A DNA stretch of 64,000 nt from Deinococcus grandis (GCF_001485435.1 NZ_BCMS01000001.1:505501-569500), one strand, 5' to 3'. Positions 43,257 to 53,172 are shown, numbered from the stretch's first letter. A program made the numbers and translations. Notes: generated by a model not told the origin, from the sequence alone.

Positions 43257-44272
43257 TCCCCGATGACCATCTGCAGTCCGGTGTCGCTGGGCGCCGTGAC
43301 GAGCGCGTGGCGGCCGATCAGGCTGCGGTGGATGGGCCGGGTGGGGTGCAGGACGCGCGCGAACTCGTCGATCAGCGTGCCGGTCACCTGGGCGCTGTCC
43401 ACGCGGGCGTGCGCGCCCACACTCACGAACGGCCCGAGGGTCGCGCCGCGCACCACGGCGTGCGGCCCGATCCACACCGGGCCCTGGATGACGCTGTCCT
43501 CGACCAGCGCGCCCGCCTCGATCACGACCGGGCCGCTGACGGTGCTGCGTTCCACCCGGCCGTCCACTCGGGGCCGCAGCTGCGCGAGGTAATGGGTGTT
43601 CGCGCTCAGCAGATCGTCGGGCGCGCCCGCGTCACTCCAGAAGCCCTTGAACTCCACGGCGCGCACCTGCCCGCCGCGCGCGAGGAGCGCCGTGAGGGCC
43701 TGCGGGAACTCGATCTCGCCGCGGGTGCTGTGCGGCAGGTCCTCCAGGATGTCGATCAGGGCGGGTTTGAAGCTGAACACGCCGCACGCGGCGAGGTTGC
43801 TCTCGGGCGTGCGGGGTTTCTCCACGAGCCGCAGCAGGCGCCCGGTCTTCACGACCGCCACGCCGTACGCCTGCGGGTTCGGGACTTCCTTCACGCCGAT
43901 CGCGGCGTCCCCGTAGCGCAGGGCGCTCAGCATGGGCGTCAGGCTGTCCTCGAAGAGGTTGTCGCCCAGGTACAGCAGCGTCGGGCTGCCCTCCAGGAAA
44001 TGCCGGGCGGTCAGGACGGCGTGCCCGGTGCCGAGCGGATCGTACTGCCGGATGAACGTCAGGTGCCCGCTGTGCTGCGTGGCGTCGCGCAGGTCCTGCT
44101 CGCTGGACGGGCTGGTCACGATCCCGATGTCCTGCACGCCCGCGTCCCGCAGCGCCTGCACGGCCCGCGCGATGATCGGCACGCCCGCGACCGGCACGGC
44201 GTGCTTGGGGCGCGTGGCGCTGATCGGCAGCAGGCGACTGCCGCGGCCGGCGGCCAGGATCAACCCTTTCAC
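43235..44272 (-). CDS. Sugar-1-phosphate nucleotidyltransferase (RmlA-like, long form)
   Basis: This 345-residue enzyme has the nucleotide-binding LILAAGRGSRLLPISATRPKH, YLGDNLF, VEKPRTP and a C-terminal left-handed beta-helix (~245-330, hexapeptide pattern VVIEAGALVEDSVIQGPVW). It transfers a nucleotide to a sugar-1-phosphate, probably dTTP to glucose-1-phosphate, for envelope polysaccharide. The GTG start has CCGGAG upstream; TATACT at 44327-44332 gives a leader of about 50 bases. The 3' end is in a tandem repeat. Confidence 0.9.
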   Translation of the reverse strand: MKGLILAAGRGSRLLPISATRPKHAVPVAGVPIIARAVQALRDAGVQDIGIVTSPSSEQDLRDATQHSGHLTFIRQYDPLGTGHAVLTARHFLEGSPTLLYLGDNLFEDSLTPMLSALRYGDAAIGVKEVPNPQAYGVAVVKTGRLLRLVEKPRTPESNLAACGVFSFKPALIDILEDLPHSTRGEIEFPQALTALLARGGQVRAVEFKGFWSDAGAPDDLLSANTHYLAQLRPRVDGRVERSTVSGPVVIEAGALVEDSVIQGPVWIGPHAVVRGATLGPFVSVGAHARVDSAQVTGTLIDEFARVLHPTRPIHRSLIGRHALVTAPSDTGLQMVIGDRSVMRM

Positions 44273-44326
44273 GGGTGACTCCGGCGGCGGGGCAGGGCGG
44301 GGGCGGCGGTCATGGGGTGTGGGGGG

Positions 44327-44332
44327 AGTATA
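44327..44332 (-). promoter_or_regulatory. -10 box of the nucleotidyltransferase gene
   Basis: TATACT on the minus strand, about 55 bases before the GTG start; -35 not clear. Confidence 0.5.
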
Positions 44333-44402
44333 GGGGTCCGGGGCCGCGCCGCGTGACCGCAGGTGCCGCCGCGCCCCGGTGAGGGGCGGTGCACGCCGGG
44401 CA

Positions 44403-45344
44403 TCAGCGGGTCAGGGCGTCGTTCAGCGCCTCGGCGAAGGCGTCCTCGTCGTCCAGCCAGGGGTAATGCCCGGCGTCGAGGACCGTCACGTCCGCGTCGG
44501 CGAGGTCCGCGACCCACTGCACCTGTTCGGGGTAGCTGGTGCGGTCGTGCGCGCCGGTGATCACGAACACCGGTCGGCGCAGTTCGGTCAGGAACTGCGG
44601 GTACTCGAATTCCCACAGGCCCTGGTTCACGAGCGCCTCCTGCACCTCGCCGCCGCCGATCAGTTGCCCCTCGGCGTCCGCGAATTCCAGGCGCATGCGG
44701 CTGGCCTGATCCCGGAACTGCAGGGCGTTCAGCAGGTCGCGGGCGTTCAGCAGCGCGAACGCCGCCTCGATACGCGCGCCGCCCACGGGCGGGTGCTCGC
44801 CCTCGGGCGTGGCGGCGCGCAGGTCGTCGGCGGGATCCGTGAAGGCCACGCCGCGCCGCGCGCTGGCTTCCTCCAGCAGCGTGCGGGCCAGGTCGGGGAA
44901 GTGCACCCAGGGGTTCACGGCGATCACGCGCGCCGTGCGGGTCGGATGACGCCGGGCGTACTCCAGCGCCACGAGCGCGCCGAAACCGTGCCCCAGCGGG
45001 ATGATCTGCTCGGCCCCCAGGAAGTCCCGCAGGGCCTCCACGTCGCCCACCAGGGTGTCGAGGTCCAGGGTGTCGGCGCCCTGCTCGGTGTCCTCCAGCG
45101 GGCCGCTGCGCCCCGAGCCGCGCTGGTCGAGGTACACGACCGGGCGCTCGATGCGCTCGCCGAACAGCGCCTGGAAGGAGTAGCTGTTGTACCCGGGGCC
45201 GCCGTGCAGGAACACGACCGGCGGCTCGGTGGTCGGGTCGCCCTGCACCTCGAAGTGCAGGTCCGCGCCGTTCAGATGCTCGAAGTGAACGTCCCCGTCC
45301 CCGAAGTCCGTGAAGTCGTGATCGTCTGCGTTCAGGCCCGTCAT
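44403..45344 (-). CDS. Alpha/beta-hydrolase lacking the nucleophile serine
   Basis: This 313-residue protein resembles proline iminopeptidase-type S33 hydrolases: oxyanion segment FLHGGPGYNSYSF, YLDQRGSGRS, acid D267 (TGAHDRT) and H293 (DAGHYPW). The nucleophile elbow reads GHGFG (118-122), with Gly120 where Ser is required; the codon is GGT, one base from AGT. It may be a pseudoenzyme, a binding protein, or inactivated recently. TAGAAT lies seven bases before the ATG at 45344. No signal peptide. Confidence 0.85.
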   Translation of the reverse strand: MTGLNADDHDFTDFGDGDVHFEHLNGADLHFEVQGDPTTEPPVVFLHGGPGYNSYSFQALFGERIERPVVYLDQRGSGRSGPLEDTEQGADTLDLDTLVGDVEALRDFLGAEQIIPLGHGFGALVALEYARRHPTRTARVIAVNPWVHFPDLARTLLEEASARRGVAFTDPADDLRAATPEGEHPPVGGARIEAAFALLNARDLLNALQFRDQASRMRLEFADAEGQLIGGGEVQEALVNQGLWEFEYPQFLTELRRPVFVITGAHDRTSYPEQVQWVADLADADVTVLDAGHYPWLDDEDAFAEALNDALTR

Positions 45345-45431
45345 GCGCGCCATTCTAGGGGCCGGGCGCGGCGGCGCGGCGGATGCAGGGCACGGTTGCG
45401 CGCCACGTGCGGCATGCACGACCCTGTGCGC

Positions 45432-45734
45432 ATGACCCCATCCGATTCCTCCTCGCCGCCGGGCGATCCCGGCGTGCAGGGCATCGCCTTCACCCTGGAG
45501 GGCGTGGACGGCCCCACCTTCTCGCAGATCCTGCGCGACCTGCGGACCGACCCGGCGTTCGCGCGGCCCCTGCAGGTGCAGGCGCAGCCTCCGCAGTCCG
45601 GGCGCAGCGCCCGCCTGACGCTGGTCTTCCACCCCGCCGACCGGGAGCTGGCGCTCGGGGCCATGCAGCGCCTGAAGACGGTGCTCCTGCGCTACGGCGT
45701 TCAGGTGGACACCGTGCACGTCCCGGGAGTCTGA
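45432..45734 (+). CDS. Small unknown protein upstream of the OmpR-type regulator
   Basis: The 100-residue product contains GIAFTLEGVDGPTFSQILRDLRTDPAFARPL and ADRELALGAMQRLKTVLLRYG, a compact alpha/beta pattern. I do not recognise it. GACCCT lies six bases before this ATG; an in-frame ATG at 45414 is possible. About 170 bases separate it from the regulator, so a shared transcript is uncertain. Confidence 0.7.
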   Translation: MTPSDSSSPPGDPGVQGIAFTLEGVDGPTFSQILRDLRTDPAFARPLQVQAQPPQSGRSARLTLVFHPADRELALGAMQRLKTVLLRYGVQVDTVHVPGV

Positions 45735-45902
45735 CGGGCTGTTAATGAACCATAAACAGCGGCATTTGCCCAACTGGACACCGCGCACCCTACGATGGGC
45801 CGCAAGTACAGAGGCGCACTTTGGCCCCCGCGCCGCGCAAGGCCCCCGCCCCGGGAGCCCCGAGCGCCCCGACAGCCGGGGCTGAGGAGACGAGACAGTC
45901 AC

Positions 45903-46571
<669 letters not shown>

Positions 46572-46584
46572 CCTTCTCAGGTCC

Positions 46585-46621
46585 CGGGCCTGTCTCTGCG
46601 CCAGTCGTGGAGGCAGGCCCG
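46585..46621 (+). terminator. Hairpin after the OmpR-type regulator
   Basis: CGGGCCTG pairs with CAGGCCCG; TCGCCGTCTT follows. Confidence 0.6.
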
Positions 46622-46705
46622 TCGCCGTCTTGCCTGAACCATGAACGTCCCCTGACACTGCCCTCATCAGCGGAGGAGGGAGGCTGCGGCATCCTGATCG
46701 TCATA

Positions 46706-46798
46706 CCGGGGGAGTACGCCGCCCGCACAGGGAGCACCTGATCGTCAGTCCGGAACCCAAAGGGAACCCGGTCAGGAGCAGCAAAAGGCCAGACCCGG
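46706..46798 (+). ncRNA. Manganese riboswitch (yybP-ykoY)
   Basis: The conserved 5' GGGGGAGTACGC, the central GTCAGTCCGG stem region and the 3' AAAGGCCAGACC element occur in the expected order. P1 is CCGGG (46706-46710) with CCCGG (46794-46798). The gene downstream is a TerC-family Mn exporter, the classic partner of this riboswitch. Binding of Mn2+ should stabilise P1 and switch the gene on. Confidence 0.88.
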
Positions 46799-46840
46799 CA
46801 GTCGCCACCACGTGCGCGCTGCCGGTCTTCATGCATTGAG
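46795..46840 (+). terminator. Expression platform of the Mn riboswitch
   Basis: CCGGCAG (46796-46802) can pair with CTGCCGG (46829-46835), followed by TCTTCAT. The 5' arm overlaps the P1 3' strand, so P1 and this terminator exclude each other. Confidence 0.65.
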
Positions 46841-46873
46841 CCGCGCCGCACGGGTGGACCCCGGAGGTTCCCC

Positions 46874-47884
46874 GTGGAGATCCTGATGACCCCCTGGCTC
46901 GGCACACCCGCCTGGATGTGGCTGATGTTCCTGACCGTCGTGGCCGCGCTGCTCGCCTTCGACCTGGGCGTCCTGACGCGCCGCCGCGCCCGCCGCGCCG
47001 CCGAGCAGGGCGAGGAGCAGACGATCAGCGTCGCCAGCAGCCTGAAACTGAGTGCCTTCTACATCGTCCTGGCGCTGATCTTCGGCGCGTGGATCTGGTC
47101 CACGCTGGGTGCCGAGAGCGGCATGGCGTACCTGACCGGCTTCGCCGTCGAGAAGGCCCTGGCGCTCGACAACGTGTTCGTGATCAGCATCATCTTCGCG
47201 GCGCTGGCCATCCCCCGGCACCTCCAGCACCGCGTGCTGTTCTGGGGCATCCTGGGCGTCATCGTCCTGCGCGGCATCATGATCGGTCTGGGCGCGGCGC
47301 TCGTCACGCAGTTCGACTGGATCATGTGGATTTTCGGCGCGTTCCTGCTGCTGACCGGCGTGAAACTGCTGTTCACGAAGGGCGGCCACGACCAGGCGCC
47401 CGACCTGGACCGCCACCCGGTCGTGCGGGCCCTGCGGCGCGTCATGCCGATCAGTCCCCGCCTGGACGGGCAGAAGTTCCTGACCCGCCAGCCCGACGCG
47501 CAGGGTCGCGTCCGGGTGCACGCCACGCCGCTGCTGCTGGCCCTGCTGATGGTCGAGTTCGCGGATCTGGTGTTCGCCGTGGACAGCATCCCCGCGATCT
47601 TCGCGATCACGCAGGACCCGTTCATCGTGTACACCAGCAACATCTTCGCGATCCTGGGCCTGCGCGCCCTGTACTTCGCGCTGGACGCGCTGATTCACCG
47701 CTTCAGCGCCCTGAAGCCCGCGCTGGCGCTGGTGCTGGTGTTCATCGGCGGCAAGATCTTCTACAACCAGTTCTACGGCAAGCTCGACCCGGCCATCAGC
47801 CTGGGCGTGACCCTGGCGATCCTCGCGGGCGGCGTGCTCGTCAGCCTCTGGCGCACCCGTGGCGCCGCCCAGGCCGCCGACTGA
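46874..47884 (+). CDS. terC: TerC/Alx-family manganese exporter
   Basis: The 336-residue protein has about nine membrane segments and the family motifs FDLGVLTRR, FAVEKALALDNVFVIS and VEFADLVFAVDSIPAIFAIT, whose acidic residues bind metal. TerC/Alx proteins export Mn2+, consistent with the riboswitch upstream. GGAGG is six bases before the GTG at 46874; an in-frame ATG at 46886 also has a GGAG, so the start is uncertain by four codons. Deinococcus holds high Mn, so regulated efflux fits its physiology. Confidence 0.94.
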   Translation: MEILMTPWLGTPAWMWLMFLTVVAALLAFDLGVLTRRRARRAAEQGEEQTISVASSLKLSAFYIVLALIFGAWIWSTLGAESGMAYLTGFAVEKALALDNVFVISIIFAALAIPRHLQHRVLFWGILGVIVLRGIMIGLGAALVTQFDWIMWIFGAFLLLTGVKLLFTKGGHDQAPDLDRHPVVRALRRVMPISPRLDGQKFLTRQPDAQGRVRVHATPLLLALLMVEFADLVFAVDSIPAIFAITQDPFIVYTSNIFAILGLRALYFALDALIHRFSALKPALALVLVFIGGKIFYNQFYGKLDPAISLGVTLAILAGGVLVSLWRTRGAAQAAD

Positions 47885-47902
47885 TGCAGGGCGCACAGCA
47901 GG

Positions 47903-47944
47903 GCTGGAGGATGGGGGCAACGTTCATCCTCCAGCTCCGGTTTT
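47903..47944 (+). terminator. Intrinsic terminator of terC
   Basis: GCTGGAGGATG pairs perfectly with CATCCTCCAGC; TTTT follows five bases later. Confidence 0.85.
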
Positions 47945-47947
47945 CCC

Positions 47948-48952
47948 TTACCCGCCCTGGAGGTACAGGAACGCCTCGGGCAGCGCCTCGCGCCACGTCA
48001 CCCAGTTGTGCCCGCTGGGGTACTCGCGGTACTGATGCTCCAGGCCCAGGTCCGCGAACAGGGCCGCCATGCGGCGGTTCGGGCCGGTCAGCCACTCCAG
48101 CGTCCCGGTGTCCAGGCTGGTCGTCAGGTGCGTGGGCGGATTCGCGAGCAGTTCGTCCAGCAGACACTCCCCGGCGGTGGTCGTGTCGATCACCCCGTCC
48201 CGGGTCGCGCCGGGCCGCGCGATGAACGCCCCGCTGTGCGCCGCCACGCGACTGAACAGCTCCGGGTGCCGCGCGCCCAGGAACAGGCTGATCAGGCCGC
48301 CCAGGCTCGCGCCCCACAGGCCCCGCACGGACGCCGTGACCAGTTCGCCCTCCACGCGCGGCATGACCTCGGTCGTCAGGAACTCCAGGTAGCGGGGGTT
48401 CAGGTAGTACTCCTCGTTCCGGTCGCCCGGCTCCACGAACGCAAACGCCGCGCCCGGCGCCAGCCCGGCCTCCACGGCGCGGTCCATCACGTCCCCCAGC
48501 TTCCCCGTGCGGTAGAACGCCACGCCGTCCTGCACGTAGTACACCGGCAGCGGCCCGCCCGCGTACCCGTGCGGGGTGTACACGATCACCCGGCGCGTCC
48601 CGGGAAACACCGTGCCCTCCCAGGTCAGGCGGTGCGCCGTGCCCTTCAGGGTCGCGTCCGGCGCCTGCCACAGCGGGTGCCGCGCGTACTCGCCCACCAC
48701 TGCCGCGCGCGGGTACGGCCACCACGGATTCAGCGACCGCTGCGCGTTGTCCGGGTCCGCGAACGCCTCACCCGCCGCGTCCACCCACGCGTACTCCACC
48801 CACGCCCCGCGCGGCAGCCTCAGGCGCAGCGGCGCGCCGTCCACCACCGGGATCGGCTCCCGCTTGCGCCAGTCCGTCACGTCCCCGATCAGCCCTGCGG
48901 CACCTGCCGGAGGCGAGAACGTCACCCACTGCCCATCCACCGAAACAGCCAT
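47948..48952 (-). CDS. Esterase D / enterochelin esterase-like hydrolase
   Basis: This 334-residue protein has an N-terminal CBM48-like immunoglobulin domain (~5-110, DVTDWRKREPIPV) and an alpha/beta-hydrolase domain. The nucleophile is S216 (GLWGASLGGL) and H315 (YPSGHNWVTW) matches the GHxWxxW signature of the Fes/putative esterase family. It may hydrolyse siderophore or other esters. TACACT is seven bases before the ATG at 48952. No signal peptide. Confidence 0.88.
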   Translation of the reverse strand: MAVSVDGQWVTFSPPAGAAGLIGDVTDWRKREPIPVVDGAPLRLRLPRGAWVEYAWVDAAGEAFADPDNAQRSLNPWWPYPRAAVVGEYARHPLWQAPDATLKGTAHRLTWEGTVFPGTRRVIVYTPHGYAGGPLPVYYVQDGVAFYRTGKLGDVMDRAVEAGLAPGAAFAFVEPGDRNEEYYLNPRYLEFLTTEVMPRVEGELVTASVRGLWGASLGGLISLFLGARHPELFSRVAAHSGAFIARPGATRDGVIDTTTAGECLLDELLANPPTHLTTSLDTGTLEWLTGPNRRMAALFADLGLEHQYREYPSGHNWVTWREALPEAFLYLQGG

Positions 48953-48978
48953 GCCCGCAAGTGTACGGCGAGGGGGTT

Positions 48979-49237
48979 GTAGGCAGTGGGTTGTGGGCAG
49001 TGGAGTCGTGCGTGATGGAGGTGACACGTCGGCCCTGACAGCGGTTTCCAGTTCCATTGAAGGGCCAACACCACGCCCTTCAATTCCACTTCCAACCGCT
49101 GGTGTTGTCAGGTGCTCGCTCCGCTCGTTCAGGAGTATTGAAGGGCACCTTCAATACTCCTGAATTCTGCTTTGACTTGCACACCAAAGGAAGCGGGCCG
49201 ACGTGTCATGCACGCCAGCCCACTCCCCACTGCCTAC
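48979..49237. repeat. 260-bp intergenic segment with inverted ends
   Basis: GTAGGCAGTGGG at 48979-48990 is repeated inverted at 49226-49237. The segment encloses family 2 copy 2 and lies between the esterase start and the acyl-CoA ligase stop. It may be a non-autonomous mobile unit. No gene seen inside. Confidence 0.6.
49035..49190 (-). repeat. Dispersed hairpin element, family 2, copy 2
   Basis: In minus orientation it follows the same order as copy 1: CTTTG/CAAAG stem, GCAGAATTC, AGGAGTATTGAAGG/CCTTCAATACTCCT stem, GAGCGGAGCGAGC, TTGGAAGTGG and TTGAAGGGC/GCCCTTCAA stem, ending CCGCTGTCAG. The right 60 bases are almost identical to copy 1, whereas the first two stems differ but remain paired. 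Confidence 0.88.
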
Positions 49238-49244
49238 TCCCCAA

Positions 49245-50948
49245 TCACTCGCTGCGGTCGGGCGCGGCGGGCGTCACGAGCCCCTGGGTGCTGCTGTAAC
49301 TGCGGTACTGGTCGCGCAGCTCACGCTTAAGGATCTTGCCGGTCGCGCCGATGGGGATGCTGTCGGTCAGGACGGTCGCGTCGGGCAGCCACCACTTCGC
49401 GAAGCGCGGCGCGATGAAGCTGATCAGTTCGTCGTGCGTGACGCTCTGGCCGGGCCTGGGCGTCACGACGGCCAGTGGGCGCTCGTCCCACTTGGGGTCG
49501 TCCATGGCGATCACGGCGCACAGGTTCACGGCCGGGTGGGCCATGATCGCGTTTTCCAAGTCCACCGAGCTGATCCACTCGCCGCCGCTCTTGATCAGGT
49601 CCTTGGCGCGGTCCTGGATGTGCATGTATCCGCGGTCGTCCAGCGTGGCGATGTCGCCCGTGTCGAACCACTGCTGGCCGTCCAGGTCGAAGAAGTTGCT
49701 CTGGCCCTCGCCCTTGAAGTAGCTGCTGGCCACCCACGGCCCGCGGATGATCAGGCGGCCCATGGTCTTCCCGTCGTGCGGAAGGCGCTGGCCCTGGTCG
49801 TCCAGCACGTCCAGTTCGATCAGCGGCACGGTGCGGCCCTGCTTGGCGCGCAGGGCGAAGCCCTCGTCGCTGCTGGGGTCCACGCCGTGCGGGACGCCGC
49901 TGGCGGTGCCCAGGGGGTGCGTCTCGGTCATGCCCCAGGCCTGCAGCAGCGCCAGATTGTGGCGGGTCTGGAAGGCGCGGATCATCGCCTCGGGCGCGGC
50001 GCTGCCCCCCACGATCAGGCGTTCCAGGCCGCCCAGTTCGTACGGCTGCCCGGCCTGCGCGGCGCGGTCCAGTTCGGCCAGCAGGCCCATCCAGATGGTG
50101 GGCACGCCCGCCGTGATCGTCACCGCCTCGTCCTGAAGGAGCGTCGCGACGCTGCGGCCGTCCGCGAACACCCCGGCGTACACCTGCTTGGCGCCGTACA
50201 TCGCGCAGGTGTACGGTAGGCCCCACGCGTTCACGTGGAACATCGGCACGATCGGCAGGACACTGTCGGCCTCACCGACGTTCAGGGCGTCCTTCGGGGC
50301 GCTGGCCAGCGAGTGCAGCACCGTGCTGCGGTGCGTGTACACGACGCCCTTGGGGTTGCCGGTCGTGCCGCTCGTGTAGCACATGGCGGCCGCGTCCCGC
50401 TCGTCCAGGTCGGGGTAGCGGGTCAGGGCCTCGCTCTCCTGCACGAAGGTGTCGTAGTCCTGCACGCCCGGCAGCGGGATGGGCTGCGGCGTGGGCCCCA
50501 GCACCAGGATGTGCTCCAGCTGCGGGCACGCGGCCTTCAGGGCGGGGATCATCGCGGCGAACACGTTCTCGATGAGCAGCACGCGGTCCTCGGCGTGGTT
50601 CAGGATCCAGGCGATCTGCTCGGGGTGCAGGCGGATGTTCACGGTGTGCAGCACCAGCCCCGCGCTGGGCACGCCCAGGTACGCCTCCAGGTGCCGGAAG
50701 GAGTTCACGGCCAGCGTCGCCACCCGGTCCCCCTTCCCGAGGCCCAGGCCCAGCAGGCCCCCCGCGAGGCGCCGGGCGCGGTCGGCGACCTGCCCGTACG
50801 TGGTGCGGTGCTTGTGCGGCACGGGATTGCCCTGCTCGTCGCGCCCCGCCACGAGGAGACTGACGACCTCGCGGCTGGCGTACTGCGTGCGGATGCGTTC
50901 CAGAATGGTCGGCACGGTCAGTTGAACGTCCATCATGTTGCCCTGCAT
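49245..50948 (-). CDS. Long-chain fatty acid--CoA ligase
   Basis: The 567-residue AMP-binding enzyme has the P-loop YTSGTTGNPKGVVYTHR, MFHVNAWGLPY, AWGMTETHPLG, GDIATLDDRGY and the C-terminal KSGGEWISSVDLEN and PIGATGKILKREL with the catalytic Lys. It activates medium- or long-chain fatty acids with ATP and CoA. GGAGG is five bases before the ATG at 50948. A palindrome overlaps its promoter, suggesting a fatty-acid-responsive repressor. An enoyl-CoA hydratase gene is 0.7 kb away, on the other strand. Confidence 0.93.
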   Translation of the reverse strand: MQGNMMDVQLTVPTILERIRTQYASREVVSLLVAGRDEQGNPVPHKHRTTYGQVADRARRLAGGLLGLGLGKGDRVATLAVNSFRHLEAYLGVPSAGLVLHTVNIRLHPEQIAWILNHAEDRVLLIENVFAAMIPALKAACPQLEHILVLGPTPQPIPLPGVQDYDTFVQESEALTRYPDLDERDAAAMCYTSGTTGNPKGVVYTHRSTVLHSLASAPKDALNVGEADSVLPIVPMFHVNAWGLPYTCAMYGAKQVYAGVFADGRSVATLLQDEAVTITAGVPTIWMGLLAELDRAAQAGQPYELGGLERLIVGGSAAPEAMIRAFQTRHNLALLQAWGMTETHPLGTASGVPHGVDPSSDEGFALRAKQGRTVPLIELDVLDDQGQRLPHDGKTMGRLIIRGPWVASSYFKGEGQSNFFDLDGQQWFDTGDIATLDDRGYMHIQDRAKDLIKSGGEWISSVDLENAIMAHPAVNLCAVIAMDDPKWDERPLAVVTPRPGQSVTHDELISFIAPRFAKWWLPDATVLTDSIPIGATGKILKRELRDQYRSYSSTQGLVTPAAPDRSE

Positions 50949-51006
50949 GAACACCTCCGTGATGCGCCCGAGAACGCGGTGACAGGTTCACCGCCGGGCC
51001 CACCGG

Positions 51007-51030
51007 TTCACTGTGAATGCCGGAAGTATA
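51007..51030 (-). promoter_or_regulatory. Promoter and operator-like palindrome of the acyl-CoA ligase
   Basis: TATACT (51025-51030, minus strand) is followed by TTCACAGTGAA (51007-51017), a perfect palindrome at the expected transcription start. GGTTCACC recurs downstream, near 50995. Confidence 0.5.
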
Positions 51031-51186
51031 GGCAAAATTGAACCCGGCTCAGTCAGCAGGCCCACGGGGTGCCACGAACGGGGCGGCGGCTCCGGCGACC
51101 GTCCATGTCCGTGACCCGTACCCTGGCCCCCCGCCTCCGGGGTGCCCCTGCGGCGCTGCCCGGACCACCGAGTCGGCGTTCTCGGG

Positions 51187-51606
51187 CTACTGGCCCAGCA
51201 GGTACAGTTCGAGGATCTGCACGGCGGCCGCCTCGTCCTCGTCCTGCGCGCCGAGGTCGCGGGCGCGGCGGGTGGTGAAGCGTTCGTCCTGGTAGATCAC
51301 GCGGTAGCCCTTCTCGGTCAGGACGCGCCCGAAGGCCTGCACGCGGTCCGCGCTGGGACTCTGCGCGCCGTCGGTCCGCAGCGGCAGCCCCAGCACGAGC
51401 TGCTGCGCGCCGGTCTCCTCGACCTTCAGCCGCACGGCCTTCAGGTCCAGTGGGAGGCGCTTGCGGTCCACGCTGCCGCGCCCGAAGGCGAGCCGCCCGG
51501 CGCTGACCGCGAAGCCGATGCGGTGCTTGCTGACGTCCAGCGCCAGCGTGACCGGCACGGTGGTCGGCGCTGGACCCTGCGCGTCGTCGGGGGTGGGAGC
51601 GCTCAT
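51187..51606 (-). CDS. ruvX: YqgF/RuvX-family RNase H-fold nuclease
   Basis: This 139-residue protein has the RNase H-like start LALDVSKHRIGFAVS with catalytic Asp, VLGLPLRTDGAQSPSADRVQAF and IYQDERFTTRRA, the YqgF signature. Family roles include Holliday-junction resolution (RuvX) and pre-16S rRNA processing. The first loop reads DVSKHRIG where DxGxKRIG is usual. TACACT lies seven bases before the ATG. Confidence 0.9.
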   Translation of the reverse strand: MSAPTPDDAQGPAPTTVPVTLALDVSKHRIGFAVSAGRLAFGRGSVDRKRLPLDLKAVRLKVEETGAQQLVLGLPLRTDGAQSPSADRVQAFGRVLTEKGYRVIYQDERFTTRRARDLGAQDEDEAAAVQILELYLLGQ

Positions 51607-51662
51607 GCGCCGGAGTGTAGCAAACGGCCCCCGGCGGCCAAACGCGCGTTAGGCTGATGGGC

Positions 51663-52448
<786 letters not shown>

Positions 52449-52518
52449 GGGGGAAGTGGGGAGGAGGGAGTGGGTGGGGTCTTCGCGCGGACGCTGCTGA
52501 CCATCACCCATCACCCGG

Positions 52519-53172
52519 TCACTTCTCCAGCGGGTCGGGGTTGCGGCTGGCGGCCTTGCCTTCCTCGATCATGTTGTCGTGGCGGGCCATGCTGTCGCGC
52601 GCGGCCTCGTTGCCCATGCTGGCGGTGGCGTCGCCGGGAACGATCTTCTCGTCGCTGTGCTGCACGGTCGGGTCGGGCGTGGTGGGTGTGCGGTCGTCGC
52701 TCATGTGGACCTCCGGGGTCTGGGTGGGGTGGGGGACGCTGGCGGGCACGGTGGGTTCCGTGCGGGCCGGGCTGGACGTGAACGTGGGCCAGTTGCTGCC
52801 CGCGGCGGGCGCGACGGGGGTGGTGACGGGGGCCGTGGGCGCCGCCGGCGTGACGGAGGACGGGGCTGGCGTCGTCGCCGCGGGCGCGCCCGGGGTCGTG
52901 GCGGGCTCGTCGTGTTCGCCGAGTTCCTCGATCAGGCGTTCACGGGCGCGGATCTCCTCCTCGACGCGGCGGATGTCGTCCTGCACGCCTCTCAGGACGT
53001 CCTGGTCGGCCCCGGCGTGGTACGAGCGGCCCAGGCGGCCGTACAGCGCGTCGAGTTCACGGCCCAGGCTGAAGATCTCCACGCGCAGCCGCGTGGTGGA
53101 CGCGACCTCCTCGCCGCGGCGCTGTACCCGCTCGGCGCCCTTCTTCACGGTGCTGAGAATGTTGTCGAGCAT
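52519..53172 (-). CDS. Unknown coiled-coil protein with an internal start
   Basis: This 217-residue protein has a helical N-terminal part (1-~95, MLDNILSTVKKGAERVQRRG and VQDDIRRVEEEIRARERLIEEL), a Pro/Ala/Thr linker and a C-terminal part beginning MSDDRTPTTPDPTVQ. At 52704 that internal ATG has a perfect GGAGG five bases upstream, so the last 61 residues may also be made separately. CAGACT lies seven bases before the main ATG. Function unknown. Confidence 0.78.
   Translation of the reverse strand: MLDNILSTVKKGAERVQRRGEEVASTTRLRVEIFSLGRELDALYGRLGRSYHAGADQDVLRGVQDDIRRVEEEIRARERLIEELGEHDEPATTPGAPAATTPAPSSVTPAAPTAPVTTPVAPAAGSNWPTFTSSPARTEPTVPASVPHPTQTPEVHMSDDRTPTTPDPTVQHSDEKIVPGDATASMGNEAARDSMARHDNMIEEGKAASRNPDPLEK

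Noticed and set aside
51049..51186. Possible gene between ruvX and the acyl-CoA ligase promoter
   Set aside because: Open frames here are short extensions of antisense frames of ruvX with no supporting start.
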